This document shows positions 21,048-29,247 of a DNA stretch of 40,814 bases, in pieces; position 1 is the stretch's first letter, and each line of letters starts with the position of its first letter. The translations under genes were made by a program, and so were the position numbers. The stretch comes from a virus. Location of the stretch: the IMG/VR virus record IMGVR_UViG_3300025889_000274, positions 1 through 40,814 of that record. One strand, written 5' to 3'. The notes beneath the pieces were generated by a model, which was not told the DNA's origin, did no database searches, and worked only from the letters and a program-made list of their open reading frames with translations.

Positions 21048-21485
21048 ATGAAATTAACAATTGCCGCTGTGCCAGTAACATTAGTTGAACATATGTTTCC
21101 TAAATGTGAGAAACATTTGCAGAAAGTCGTAGATAAGGCTTCAACGGATATCTCTTTGGAAACCATTAAAAACGACTTACTTCAAGGTGGACATATGCTT
21201 ATCACTATATCAGACGGTGCAGAGGTTGTAGCCGTAAATGTAGTGACTGCAAATCAAATGCCAACAGGGTATAGGGTACTTTGGATACCTATAACTGGTG
21301 GAGAAAGAATGGATGAATGGTTAGATGATTTTATGAAGCTTGCCCAGCAATTAGCAGTTGATCAAAATTGTAACGAAATTAGAGGAATGGCTTGTAGGAA
21401 AGGCTGGTTAAGAGCCTTAAAGGAACATGAATGGTATCCTATCCATGAAGTCATTGGTTGTAAAGTTAAAGTAGAGGAAAATTAA
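21048..21485 (+). CDS. GNAT-fold-like tail-module protein
   Basis: A 145-aa protein with the order expected of a reduced GNAT fold: GGHMLITISDGAEVVAVNVV, VLWIPITGGERMDEWLDDFM and ENQNCNEIRG-like to RKGWLRALKEHEWYPIHEV. The last block (arginine-Gly-Trp, then a C-terminal strand) recurs in phage acetyltransferase-like proteins found between tail and internal virion genes. The acetyl-CoA loop is not clear, so enzymatic activity is uncertain; a structural use of the fold is possible. Confidence 0.65.
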   Translation: MKLTIAAVPVTLVEHMFPKCEKHLQKVVDKASTDISLETIKNDLLQGGHMLITISDGAEVVAVNVVTANQMPTGYRVLWIPITGGERMDEWLDDFMKLAQQLAVDQNCNEIRGMACRKGWLRALKEHEWYPIHEVIGCKVKVEEN

Positions 21486-21486
21486 T

Positions 21487-22404
21487 ATGTCAGGTGCATT
21501 AGGAAAATCAGAATCACAAGCCCAACAACAGGCTCAGCAACAGGCACGTACACAGTCAGATGCTGCTTCACAACAGCAATTTGATCAAAACGTTTGGGCA
21601 CCACAAGGTCAAGCATTACAAAATATGTATGGTAATATCAATGGTCTGTTTGGTAACACTATAGGTAATTCCGCTAAAGGAAATACTAAAGGCGGAACTA
21701 GTGCAGCTCACAGCGTATTTAGCCCGCTATCAAGTGCTATGTCTAATAATATGGCCGGTGGAGCTTATCAGAATCTTGATTTACAAAATCAATTTACTGA
21801 TTCTATTAACCAATCGGCTAATAACCCGTCGGCTATGCAACAAATTAATAGTATGATTATGGGTGGCTCCGGAAATAATTATGCAGATGCTATGAGAGAC
21901 CAGTATATAGCTGATGCAAATAGAGCCCAGCAACTTATGTTGAGAAACCTAGATGCTCGTGCTTCAGCTGCTGGTCATTCTGGCCAATCACCATATCAAC
22001 GATCTGTGGCAGAAGGTATGTATGATATTAACCGCAATCTTCAGCGCAATCTAGCTGAGACTGGATACAGTACGTTTGAGAAAGATTTAGATAGAAAGCT
22101 TGGTATAGCTAGTCAAGCAGATGCCAACACATTTCAAAGGCAGCAGTTGTTAAGTAATATGATTGGTAATCAGCAAGGTACCATGAATCAAGGGTATAAT
22201 CAAGGTCTACAACTTGGTGGGTACGGGCAGTCCGTAGCTAATATTCCTTGGCAACAAGCACAAATGTATGGTAGTCTATTTGGTGCGCCGACAGTACTAA
22301 ATTCAGGATCAGGGTCTAGTAAACAGTCTTCTAAAGGTGAACAATCAGGAAGCTCTTCTGGGTTTTCAGATTCTAAATCCTTGGCGGGTCAACTAAAAAT
22401 CTAA
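21487..22404 (+). CDS. Probable internal virion protein, Gln/Ser/Gly-rich, 305 aa
   Basis: Gln-rich N-terminus (QAQQQAQQQARTQSDAASQQ), a central helical part with GHSGQSPYQRSVAEGMYDIN and a Ser/Gly-rich C-terminus. First of three large proteins that follow the nozzle, a position held by ejection or internal virion proteins in podoviruses. Low complexity and amphipathic helices agree, but no direct family recognition is possible. Confidence 0.65.
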   Translation: MSGALGKSESQAQQQAQQQARTQSDAASQQQFDQNVWAPQGQALQNMYGNINGLFGNTIGNSAKGNTKGGTSAAHSVFSPLSSAMSNNMAGGAYQNLDLQNQFTDSINQSANNPSAMQQINSMIMGGSGNNYADAMRDQYIADANRAQQLMLRNLDARASAAGHSGQSPYQRSVAEGMYDINRNLQRNLAETGYSTFEKDLDRKLGIASQADANTFQRQQLLSNMIGNQQGTMNQGYNQGLQLGGYGQSVANIPWQQAQMYGSLFGAPTVLNSGSGSSKQSSKGEQSGSSSGFSDSKSLAGQLKI

Positions 22405-22424
22405 GATAAATTTTGGAGAACTAT

Positions 22425-23729
22425 ATGGACTTAGGTACTTTATTAAACTTTATTAAACCACAGGCATTTAATCCGGCCCCATCGTTACCTCAAATGAGTA
22501 TGAACATGGGTCAACAAATGCCTCAAGCACAAGCTCAAAGTTTGGGTGACCTTATGTCTATGGTTAAACAGACGCCGGACCCTACAGAGTTGGAGAGGTA
22601 TAAGCAGATTATACTAAGTAAACACCGTGCCGATGCTGCAGATAAATACGGAGATATAATATCTAGTGTTTCACAATCAACAAATCCGTATCAAATGGGT
22701 GAAAATGAGTTGTTCCCTGGAGAAGCATCTATACCTGGACTTCGTGAAAAGATGGATTTGAAAGATAGAATCGCTCTTATGAATCAAAAAATGATCGAGT
22801 CAGGTAATCCAATACTTCAAAAACAGGGTTTAGAAAATCTGGCTAAGATACAGGCTGAAGATATTAAGAGCCAAGCTATGATGGATCGAGAGCAATATAA
22901 GATCGATAATCAGAGAAGCACAGCCCATCGTATGGCTATAGAACAAAATCTTGTACCAGGTACAAAAGAATATATTGACTTCATTAATAAGTACGCATTA
23001 AAACAGAATTACGAATCATCATTCTCTAAACCATTTACTGTGAGTGAAGCTGGAAATCTTATGTACTCTGACGGTACACCGGTTAATCCAGGTGATTCGT
23101 ACGAATCTGCAATGAGGGCAGGTAAAAAGGTTGTGCTACGAAATAATTTATCTGGTGATGCGGCTGCTAGAGCTTCTTATATATCTAATGCAGACAAATC
23201 ATTCTCGCAAGTTAAAAGTCTATTGTATGGAGCACCTGATGAAGGTGGCAATTATACAGGACCTATTAACAGGAGAGTTATTACTGACGCTTATGTTACT
23301 AGATACGATCCTACAGGCGGACTATTATCGAACCTGATAACTACACCTGAAGGTCAGAAATTTGCTCAAGCCTTAGAAACTGTGGTTCAGAATATGTTGC
23401 GATTTGAAACAGGTGCGACTCTCGGAAACAATGAAATGGATAATATTCGTTTACGTATTCAACCTATTCCTACTGCTAGTGATGAAGTTATTAATCAGCA
23501 AATGGGTGCAATAGATTACTTCTTGAAGAATGCTAAAGCATTTATCGATCCAATTAAACGTCAGAAAATTAAAGAGTTGAAAACAAGGGGTGAAGCTGTA
23601 CCACCAGAGTTATTACAGGATCTGGTATTAGAAGGATGGGAAAAAGCTCGAGCTGCTTATAGTACAAAATTAAAGAAAGATGATGAACCTCCATTACCCA
23701 ATGGCTATAGTGAGGAGCCCACTCAATGA
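22425..23729 (+). CDS. Probable internal virion protein, 434 aa
   Basis: I place the start at ATG 22425, with GGAG 6-7 nt upstream, rather than a TTG at 22413. The N-terminal region is Gln/Met/Pro-rich (LPQMSMNMGQQMPQAQAQSL) and the rest is helical (LERYKQIILSKHRADAADKY, YFLKNAKAFIDPIKRQKIKE). Second gene in the likely ejection-protein set; no lytic transglycosylase motif is seen. It overlaps the next gene by four bases. Confidence 0.65.
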   Translation: MDLGTLLNFIKPQAFNPAPSLPQMSMNMGQQMPQAQAQSLGDLMSMVKQTPDPTELERYKQIILSKHRADAADKYGDIISSVSQSTNPYQMGENELFPGEASIPGLREKMDLKDRIALMNQKMIESGNPILQKQGLENLAKIQAEDIKSQAMMDREQYKIDNQRSTAHRMAIEQNLVPGTKEYIDFINKYALKQNYESSFSKPFTVSEAGNLMYSDGTPVNPGDSYESAMRAGKKVVLRNNLSGDAAARASYISNADKSFSQVKSLLYGAPDEGGNYTGPINRRVITDAYVTRYDPTGGLLSNLITTPEGQKFAQALETVVQNMLRFETGATLGNNEMDNIRLRIQPIPTASDEVINQQMGAIDYFLKNAKAFIDPIKRQKIKELKTRGEAVPPELLQDLVLEGWEKARAAYSTKLKKDDEPPLPNGYSEEPTQ

Positions 23730-25855
23730 GTAATTACAGAAAAGCATTTAAAGGCACTGAACCAGTTATTCTTATGCTACACGTTGACCCAGAAACTGGT
23801 AATAAATCTTGGACTCCTACGGAGTATAAGACACTAGAAGAAGCTCAGCAATATGATGCTTCGCAGTTATCTAGTGAACCGGAGTTTAAGGACCCATTAC
23901 CTCAAAACTACAACAATCCAAAAGCACGTATCAATATCAATTCATCGTTTAAAAGACATAAGGCTGAGTTGATGGGTATACCTGAGGATAAGTCTGCAGT
24001 CGATAGATATAATGAAGCTAGAAATATGCCTTTTATAGAAAAGGCTCCTATAGTACTGGGTAGACAACTAGATAAATTGGGCGCAGGAACTATGGATATG
24101 TTTAATATAGTAGACAAGTATACTAGTCCTACACAAGCAACACGTGATGAGTACGACAAAGCAATGGTTGATAGAGCTAACGATCAAAGAATGAAAGATG
24201 AATTGTATAAACAGATGGGTCAAAATGAAGGTGCCGCAACACTTATGAACATCGTACCATATATCGGGACTGGCGTGACTTTAGGGCCAAAGACCGCTCA
24301 ACTCGGTGCTAATACATTAAAAGGCATAAACACAACCAAACAGATGATAGCTGGCGAAGCTGGAGGTCTCACAGTAAAAGGTATCGAATCTTTGGCACAA
24401 AAACCTGGAATAATAGGTAAAGCTGCTGAGAGAATTAATCGTGAATCAGTAGCCCCAAGAGTTAGAGCTGCAGCACAGGCTAAAGCTCAGCCACCAATTA
24501 GTAATCCTTACTTTGAAAATTTAGGTGGTAGATTGTTAGGCGATGCAGCTCTAGGTGGTATAGAAGGACTACTGCACTACGATGAAACTCCTTTAGGTGG
24601 ATTAATTAGTTCGTTGGCTGGCTCTGCTGTAGGAGCTAAACTTAAACCGTCAGTCTCTAAATCACCGGATTTTTGGGATGCGGCTGAGAGAGATGTTCGT
24701 GATTGGGCTAAGGACCAAGGTATGAAATTTTTACCTGGTACAGAGAAAGGAATCAATTCAGCACACATGTTTGAAGAGGGACTAAGAAGTGAATCATCGT
24801 GGTCAGATCTTGTAAAAATGTATGACAGACGAAATGCTGTTGTAGCAAACAAGGTTGGGTACAGGGCTATGGGGTTAGTAGATACAAAAGGAAATCCTTT
24901 AGACGTTACGCCGGATATGTTACGCGAACATATGGATAGCCTTCGTAAGGAGTATCAAGATCTTGAGATTAAGACCAGAGGCAGAATTGATAGAAATGAT
25001 ATATCTCAACTTGAAAAAGAGATTGGTGCATTAAAGAATTCTATATCGAAAGAAGATGAGAAAGCATTTAAGGAAGTAGTGCCGTTCTTTGAAAAACTGA
25101 AAAAGGCATCTAAAGTTACACGTAATGCTAGAGGTAGATTTGTTAAAGCTACATTCCCTGGTAAAGACTATCAAGCTTTGAGTTCTGATTTGCAGAAGAA
25201 AATAAATAGTATGAAAGAAAATAATCATCTTACGGCTATGAATAAGTTGATAGAGTTTAAAAAGATACTTGATACAGGTATTGAGCGTGGTATTAAGGAT
25301 ATGGGTGGTGAACCTACTCTAAACGCTTGGAAAGATCTTAATGAAAGATATGCCATGACCAAGTTAATGATGGACCATGGTCTTGATGCAAATATGAAGG
25401 TCAATCCCCAAAGACTACACAACTTCTTCATGTCAAATGATTCTGAAAGGTTATTGCAAGGTAAAGGTGGTAGAGTTAAAGATCTCCATAATCTAGCAAA
25501 GGTATGGCAAATGCAGACCACTTTACCTGGTAATGCTAATCGTACGGCTAGCGTAGGTAATCCAGCCACAGTATCACCTGGAAGACGCTTCTTATTACCT
25601 GCATTATCACATACAATGGTAGGTAAACCTTTGGCTAATTTATATATGAAGGCTTATCAAAGTAAGTATTCTCCAGTTATTAATGGATTAGGTATGGAGT
25701 TGGACGATAATAGTTTATGGAATTCTATATTTTTAGGTCGTGCATCCGGTCAAGGTTTAGACATCCATAGAAAAGCGATGGATGCGGGTAAAGATACCTA
25801 TGATTATTTTGAGAGACTACTCTCTAGCCCAGATAAGGAAAATGAGAATAAGTAA
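23726..25855 (+). CDS. Probable large internal virion (ejection) protein, 709 aa
   Basis: The last structural gene. It is mainly helical with Gly/Ala-rich hydrophobic stretches that could cross membranes (LLGDAALGGIEGLLHYDETP, LGGLISSLAGSAVGAKL at about residues 275-310). The C-terminal half is long charged helix. This fits a channel-forming ejection protein released with the DNA. No enzyme motif is visible. A terminator lies about 20 bp after its stop. Confidence 0.68.
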   Translation: MSNYRKAFKGTEPVILMLHVDPETGNKSWTPTEYKTLEEAQQYDASQLSSEPEFKDPLPQNYNNPKARININSSFKRHKAELMGIPEDKSAVDRYNEARNMPFIEKAPIVLGRQLDKLGAGTMDMFNIVDKYTSPTQATRDEYDKAMVDRANDQRMKDELYKQMGQNEGAATLMNIVPYIGTGVTLGPKTAQLGANTLKGINTTKQMIAGEAGGLTVKGIESLAQKPGIIGKAAERINRESVAPRVRAAAQAKAQPPISNPYFENLGGRLLGDAALGGIEGLLHYDETPLGGLISSLAGSAVGAKLKPSVSKSPDFWDAAERDVRDWAKDQGMKFLPGTEKGINSAHMFEEGLRSESSWSDLVKMYDRRNAVVANKVGYRAMGLVDTKGNPLDVTPDMLREHMDSLRKEYQDLEIKTRGRIDRNDISQLEKEIGALKNSISKEDEKAFKEVVPFFEKLKKASKVTRNARGRFVKATFPGKDYQALSSDLQKKINSMKENNHLTAMNKLIEFKKILDTGIERGIKDMGGEPTLNAWKDLNERYAMTKLMMDHGLDANMKVNPQRLHNFFMSNDSERLLQGKGGRVKDLHNLAKVWQMQTTLPGNANRTASVGNPATVSPGRRFLLPALSHTMVGKPLANLYMKAYQSKYSPVINGLGMELDDNSLWNSIFLGRASGQGLDIHRKAMDAGKDTYDYFERLLSSPDKENENK

Positions 25856-25875
25856 AGAATTATGGCGCAGGTTTA

Positions 25876-25900
25876 GGGGCTCTTACGAGCCCCATTTTTT
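25876..25900 (+). terminator. Rho-independent terminator of the late operon
   Basis: GGGGCTC-TTAC-GAGCCCC (25876-25893) is followed by ATTTTTT. It ends plus-strand late transcription before the convergent ligase gene. The minus-strand reading lacks a U-run, so it works mainly in one direction. Confidence 0.92.
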
Positions 25901-26933
25901 ATATATCATCTCGCCATCTAATAGCAACACAGTGAAAAGGTATACCGTCATTAGTTAGTTCAGCATATTCACATGTGACCAACTTTCCGATATAGTCCTC
26001 TTTATTATCCAGCACATGCCTCTTTTCCATATGATTACCTGGTGCCGAAGTTTTAAAAGCATTACCATTTCTGGCCTCCAGAATCAAAATACCCCAACCT
26101 TCCTTAGAAGGTTCTATGTCTATACATTTAAACTCATCATCTTCTCTAAGCTTGATTTTAATTAAGTGAGGACTACGTTTACCAATACTGTATTTACTAG
26201 AACCTAATCTTATAATAGCCCCTTCATATCCTTGTTCTCTATACATTCTGCACAACTTATGAGGATCTGTTCCAGTTCTAAGTTTGTGTGTATTAACTAT
26301 TTTGATTTTATCTGTCACTGTAACATTGTCTTGTATAAACTTAAATCGATCTTCAAAAGACATATTCTCATTAACAACGTCGTATATATGGTATTCTAAG
26401 CGAAGTGTTTTAATTTGTCTACGTTTTGCCCAAGAAGCAATAGTCTGTAATGGTGCACCGTGGTAATACAGTTCACCATCAAATATTACCCCTTCAGGTA
26501 CATGTAAATCGTCAATAATTTCTGGTATGGTATCTATTATTTTACCTTGTCTTGAATATGCGCCTTGTCTACTTATCATACATCTATGACCGTCAAGCTT
26601 TGGTTGAGCATACCACTTATCAAATAATAAACCTTTAACACGTTTAAGTGGATGAGCTAACATCGGTGCTGGCAATCCTAACTGATTCGTAACAAACTCA
26701 CCTAACTCTTCACGAGATTCCTTAAACCCAGCATCTCGTTTCTTCCTCGCTCGCGCTTCGACGCGGAGTTTTATTTGCTCCTCTACGGATCTACCGGCCT
26801 TCCCACAAGGTACGTCTTCCGTAAAATGGCATCCGTTAGCATAAATATGGATAGTATTACCTTCACTATAGATTTTCCAAATATTTATACTGTGAACTCC
26901 ATGGCCGTATAGTGTAAGTTCATTTTTCCGCAT
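25899..26933 (-). CDS. ATP-dependent DNA ligase
   Basis: A 344-aa ligase. The adenylated lysine is in AQPKLDGHR (Lys112), followed by FDGELYY (Glu154), GYEGAIIR and HLIKIK, the ordered nucleotidyltransferase motifs. C-terminal residues about 270-344 form the OB-fold. Residues 1-65 precede the usual catalytic core and start like a WGR-type DNA-binding segment (INIWKIYSEGNTIHIYANGC). It seals nicks during phage replication and repair. Last gene of the minus-strand replication unit; GAGG upstream of the ATG. Confidence 0.92.
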   Translation of the reverse strand: MRKNELTLYGHGVHSINIWKIYSEGNTIHIYANGCHFTEDVPCGKAGRSVEEQIKLRVEARARKKRDAGFKESREELGEFVTNQLGLPAPMLAHPLKRVKGLLFDKWYAQPKLDGHRCMISRQGAYSRQGKIIDTIPEIIDDLHVPEGVIFDGELYYHGAPLQTIASWAKRRQIKTLRLEYHIYDVVNENMSFEDRFKFIQDNVTVTDKIKIVNTHKLRTGTDPHKLCRMYREQGYEGAIIRLGSSKYSIGKRSPHLIKIKLREDDEFKCIDIEPSKEGWGILILEARNGNAFKTSAPGNHMEKRHVLDNKEDYIGKLVTCEYAELTNDGIPFHCVAIRWRDDI

Positions 26934-26936
26934 GAT

Positions 26937-27407
26937 TTATCCTCTATATTGTTCGTATACAACGGTGCCGAAGTGCTTGGCACCAGGGTATGGATCTTCA
27001 TAAACAACACGCTTACATCGAGTGTTGGCTATCATCTTACTACAATGAGTACATGGTTCTGCAGTACAATAGATTGTATGAATCTTATTTACATCTGATA
27101 CTTGCATAAGAAGATTCATTTCCGCATGCACTGCGGCACATTGATCTAATCTAGTACCACTAAGTGCCGACGCACCAGAACAAGCATACGGGTAACGTAC
27201 CTGTATTGGTTGATTTGGACCAGATTGAAACGTATGTTCTTCATTACAATGCTTTTCACCACATGGTACACCGTTATATCCTGTACCTATAACTAATCCG
27301 TTCTTATCTAGTGCCAAGGCGCCGACGGCACGACGTAAACAAGTAGTCCTCATGGCTATATCGCTAACGATACGCATGTATAATTCATCTTTGGATATTC
27401 TACTCAT
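26937..27407 (-). CDS. dCMP deaminase
   Basis: A 156-aa zinc deaminase. The catalytic HAE motif is VHAEMNLL (His94, Glu96) and the zinc cysteines are EPCTHC (Cys119, Cys122), as in dCMP deaminases. A second metal site (Cys49, Cys54, HTF) is also suggested. It converts dCMP to dUMP for dTMP synthesis and drains unmodified dCMP. It lies just downstream of the structured element at 27460-27550, outside the modification cassette proper. GGAG before the ATG is good. No thymidylate synthase of the ThyA type is present, so the dUMP would be handled by the host. Confidence 0.92.
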   Translation of the reverse strand: MSRISKDELYMRIVSDIAMRTTCLRRAVGALALDKNGLVIGTGYNGVPCGEKHCNEEHTFQSGPNQPIQVRYPYACSGASALSGTRLDQCAAVHAEMNLLMQVSDVNKIHTIYCTAEPCTHCSKMIANTRCKRVVYEDPYPGAKHFGTVVYEQYRG

Positions 27408-27459
27408 GTATAATCTCCGTACTATTTATATTATTTAAAAGTTATAAATCTAATGTATC

Positions 27460-27550
27460 CCGGAGCTATCTAGAACTATCTGAACATTCCCTGGGCTAGT
27501 AGCCCGTAGGCTAATATAAGTTCAATTTTAACATCCTAGGATAGCTCCGG
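27460..27550 (-). ncRNA. Structured element, copy A
   Basis: A 91-nt intergenic element with an 11-bp perfect closing stem (CCGGAGCTATC at 27460-27470 with 27540-27550), an inner stem TGAAC/GTTCA (27481-27485 with 27520-27524) and, on the minus strand, either AGCC-UACG-GGCU (a very stable UNCG loop) or GGGCT-ACT-AGCCC, which exclude each other. Copy B is at 32212-32300. It starts about 6 bases after the stop of the 27556-28320 gene. Not a simple terminator because no U-run follows. Confidence 0.7.
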
Positions 27551-27555
27551 TTAGC

Positions 27556-28320
27556 TCAGGATTTTAGCCACTTACCAAAATCTGATTTAAAGGTAAGACT
27601 TAACAAATCGTGTACATCTGTGATAGGTGGATATTCTACTTCTAAAAAACCATCACCTTCGCATGCGGCAACCTCATTCATATATGGCCAATAGTTTTCA
27701 TATACGTGTAAACTATCAGTACTAAAAATGAATTGGCCTTTCGGCACGCCTAATTCATGCGACATCATCTCATGTAACCACCAAAAACATGGCCAATCGA
27801 TACTAGAACCTATGGCTAAATCGCTTGACCGCATATCAGCGTGCATGATTAACTCACCTTGTACTATACGAAAAGTAATCCCTTTAGTACATACTACATC
27901 CTTATTATCTGCAAACATATGTTCATGACCCAACATCGGTATATAAGCACGACGGCTGTCTGGGTCTTCTATCAGGGTTTTTACCACTCTATCAAAATCT
28001 GTAAGACCATCGGCGTCCTTTCTGATAAACCAATAATACCCATAGTTAGAAAATATTCTACCATCAGGTTGTACTATGGTTTTCCATATACTTGCCTCAT
28101 CACAGATAGAGTTATCGTATGGGTCTCCTTTTAGATACCACATAAATTCTTTCTTGATATAGGCAAGATTATCCCTTGGTCTAAAAGTAAAACTATGAAA
28201 TGGTTGGTTTACAGTAATGGAATAAAAAGGGATTTCTTTAATCAACAAATCCCTTGGTTTAGATATTTCGCCCCATGATGCTACATCACTAAAAGCTTGA
28301 ATCACTGAATTAAATTCCAT
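27556..28320 (-). CDS. dCMP hydroxymethylase-type thymidylate-synthase homologue
   Basis: A 254-aa member of the thymidylate synthase superfamily. It has the folate/nucleotide frame motifs EFMWYLKGD (Glu58), the catalytic cysteine in VVCTKG (Cys144), RSSD (Arg164, Asp167) and the LHVYENYW end. Where ThyA has Asn177, this protein has Asp175 (SSID), the change that in T4 gp42 and related enzymes selects cytosine nucleotides. So it most likely makes 5-hydroxymethyl-dCMP from dCMP with methylene-THF rather than dTMP. The kinase gene is immediately upstream, four bases away. GGAG supports the start. Confidence 0.85.
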   Translation of the reverse strand: MEFNSVIQAFSDVASWGEISKPRDLLIKEIPFYSITVNQPFHSFTFRPRDNLAYIKKEFMWYLKGDPYDNSICDEASIWKTIVQPDGRIFSNYGYYWFIRKDADGLTDFDRVVKTLIEDPDSRRAYIPMLGHEHMFADNKDVVCTKGITFRIVQGELIMHADMRSSDLAIGSSIDWPCFWWLHEMMSHELGVPKGQFIFSTDSLHVYENYWPYMNEVAACEGDGFLEVEYPPITDVHDLLSLTFKSDFGKWLKS

Positions 28321-28323
28321 AAT

Positions 28324-28815
28324 CTACTCCTGTACCCGCATATTTATCTCGTTTAACAAGTCATCCATAGGCATATCTGTATAATCATAGTGGATATGGT
28401 CTATAGACGTCATCACAGAATGATAATTAGCTTTGATAATGTCTCTATTTTCAGTTATATGTTTGATATGCTCATCTGTATCATATTCTTTAATTTCATG
28501 AACTTCATTAGGAACTGTAGTCCATATAAATATACAGGAACTTTCTAAGTATGAAAGATCTCTTAAAAGCATAGCACGATGTAATTCATTCATATCAAGT
28601 TCATAACACAATCTAGATATACATGTAACTCTATCAAATATAGCTAACGAATGTTTGGCAATCAAACATTGATACCGCGACATTTCTTCTGCAATATCAT
28701 TAGACTTAGGCTTACCACCTATAACATGGATACCTAAATTATAAAATCTACCTAATTGTTTTGCTAAAGTAGATTTACCGCATCCGTCAAATCCTTCTAT
28801 TATTATGCTTTTCAT
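28324..28815 (-). CDS. P-loop deoxynucleotide kinase
   Basis: A 163-aa kinase with an N-terminal P-loop GFDGCGKST (residues 8-16), a typical DR-type signature in IFDRVTCISR (about residue 60) and a small all-in-one fold of the thymidylate/deoxynucleoside monophosphate kinase type. Between the hydroxymethylase and the pyrophosphatase, it is well placed to phosphorylate 5-hydroxymethyl-dCMP to the diphosphate, the job of T4 gene 1. Substrate is inferred from neighbours. It overlaps the upstream gene by four bases. Confidence 0.85.
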   Translation of the reverse strand: MKSIIIEGFDGCGKSTLAKQLGRFYNLGIHVIGGKPKSNDIAEEMSRYQCLIAKHSLAIFDRVTCISRLCYELDMNELHRAMLLRDLSYLESSCIFIWTTVPNEVHEIKEYDTDEHIKHITENRDIIKANYHSVMTSIDHIHYDYTDMPMDDLLNEINMRVQE

Positions 28816-29237
28816 GAGTCATAGTCCATATTCTGAGTTTCTATGGCGCTTAAGATATTTGCGATACGAGTTTCCGGGGATACCCATCCATCTGGTTTAA
28901 CTGCATCTGCAGCTTCACCATTTCCTCGTTTTGTATTGACACCCAATCGCTTACTCATGTTAGCATCATGGACAGAAGAAAATAGTTTTTCATACACACC
29001 ATGGTCTATCCCCATTTTATATAAAACACCATGAGCAAAATACATGAGGTCAATGACGGCATCAACTGTACCTATAAAATCATCATTTTTATACGCCTCT
29101 AAAAACTCATTACATTCCTCAATAAGGCTTGCATAAGATATGTCAGCCTCCGCTTGTGATAATGTAGATATTGGTCTTTTACCTATACCCAATATTTCAC
29201 GATTAAATTCAACCACCTGAAGGTATTGTTTAGACAT
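28812..29237 (-). CDS. MazG-like all-alpha NTP pyrophosphatase
   Basis: 141 aa from the ATG at 29237, chosen because AAGGAG lies six bases upstream; the longer 29264 frame overlaps the carbamoyltransferase end. It has the metal-binding helices of the all-alpha NTP-PPase superfamily: SLIEECNEFLEAYKN followed by DFIGTVDAVIDLMYFAHG (E-E-x-x-E then D-x-x-x-D). In a hydroxymethylcytosine pathway an enzyme of this superfamily removes dCTP (T4 gp56), and this is the favoured role here. House-cleaning of other nucleotides or of ppGpp is the alternative. Confidence 0.82.
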   Translation of the reverse strand: MSKQYLQVVEFNREILGIGKRPISTLSQAEADISYASLIEECNEFLEAYKNDDFIGTVDAVIDLMYFAHGVLYKMGIDHGVYEKLFSSVHDANMSKRLGVNTKRGNGEAADAVKPDGWVSPETRIANILSAIETQNMDYDS

Positions 29238-29247
29238 GTGTTTCTCC

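Noticed and set aside
27460-27550. Rho-independent terminator
   Set aside because: The stem is strong, but no U-run follows on the minus strand, and the internal core is too conserved between the two copies for a simple terminator.
27556-28320. Plain thymidylate synthase (ThyA)
   Set aside because: The Asn177 equivalent is Asp175 and the preceding residues differ, pointing to a cytosine substrate; the neighbouring genes agree with a hydroxymethylase.
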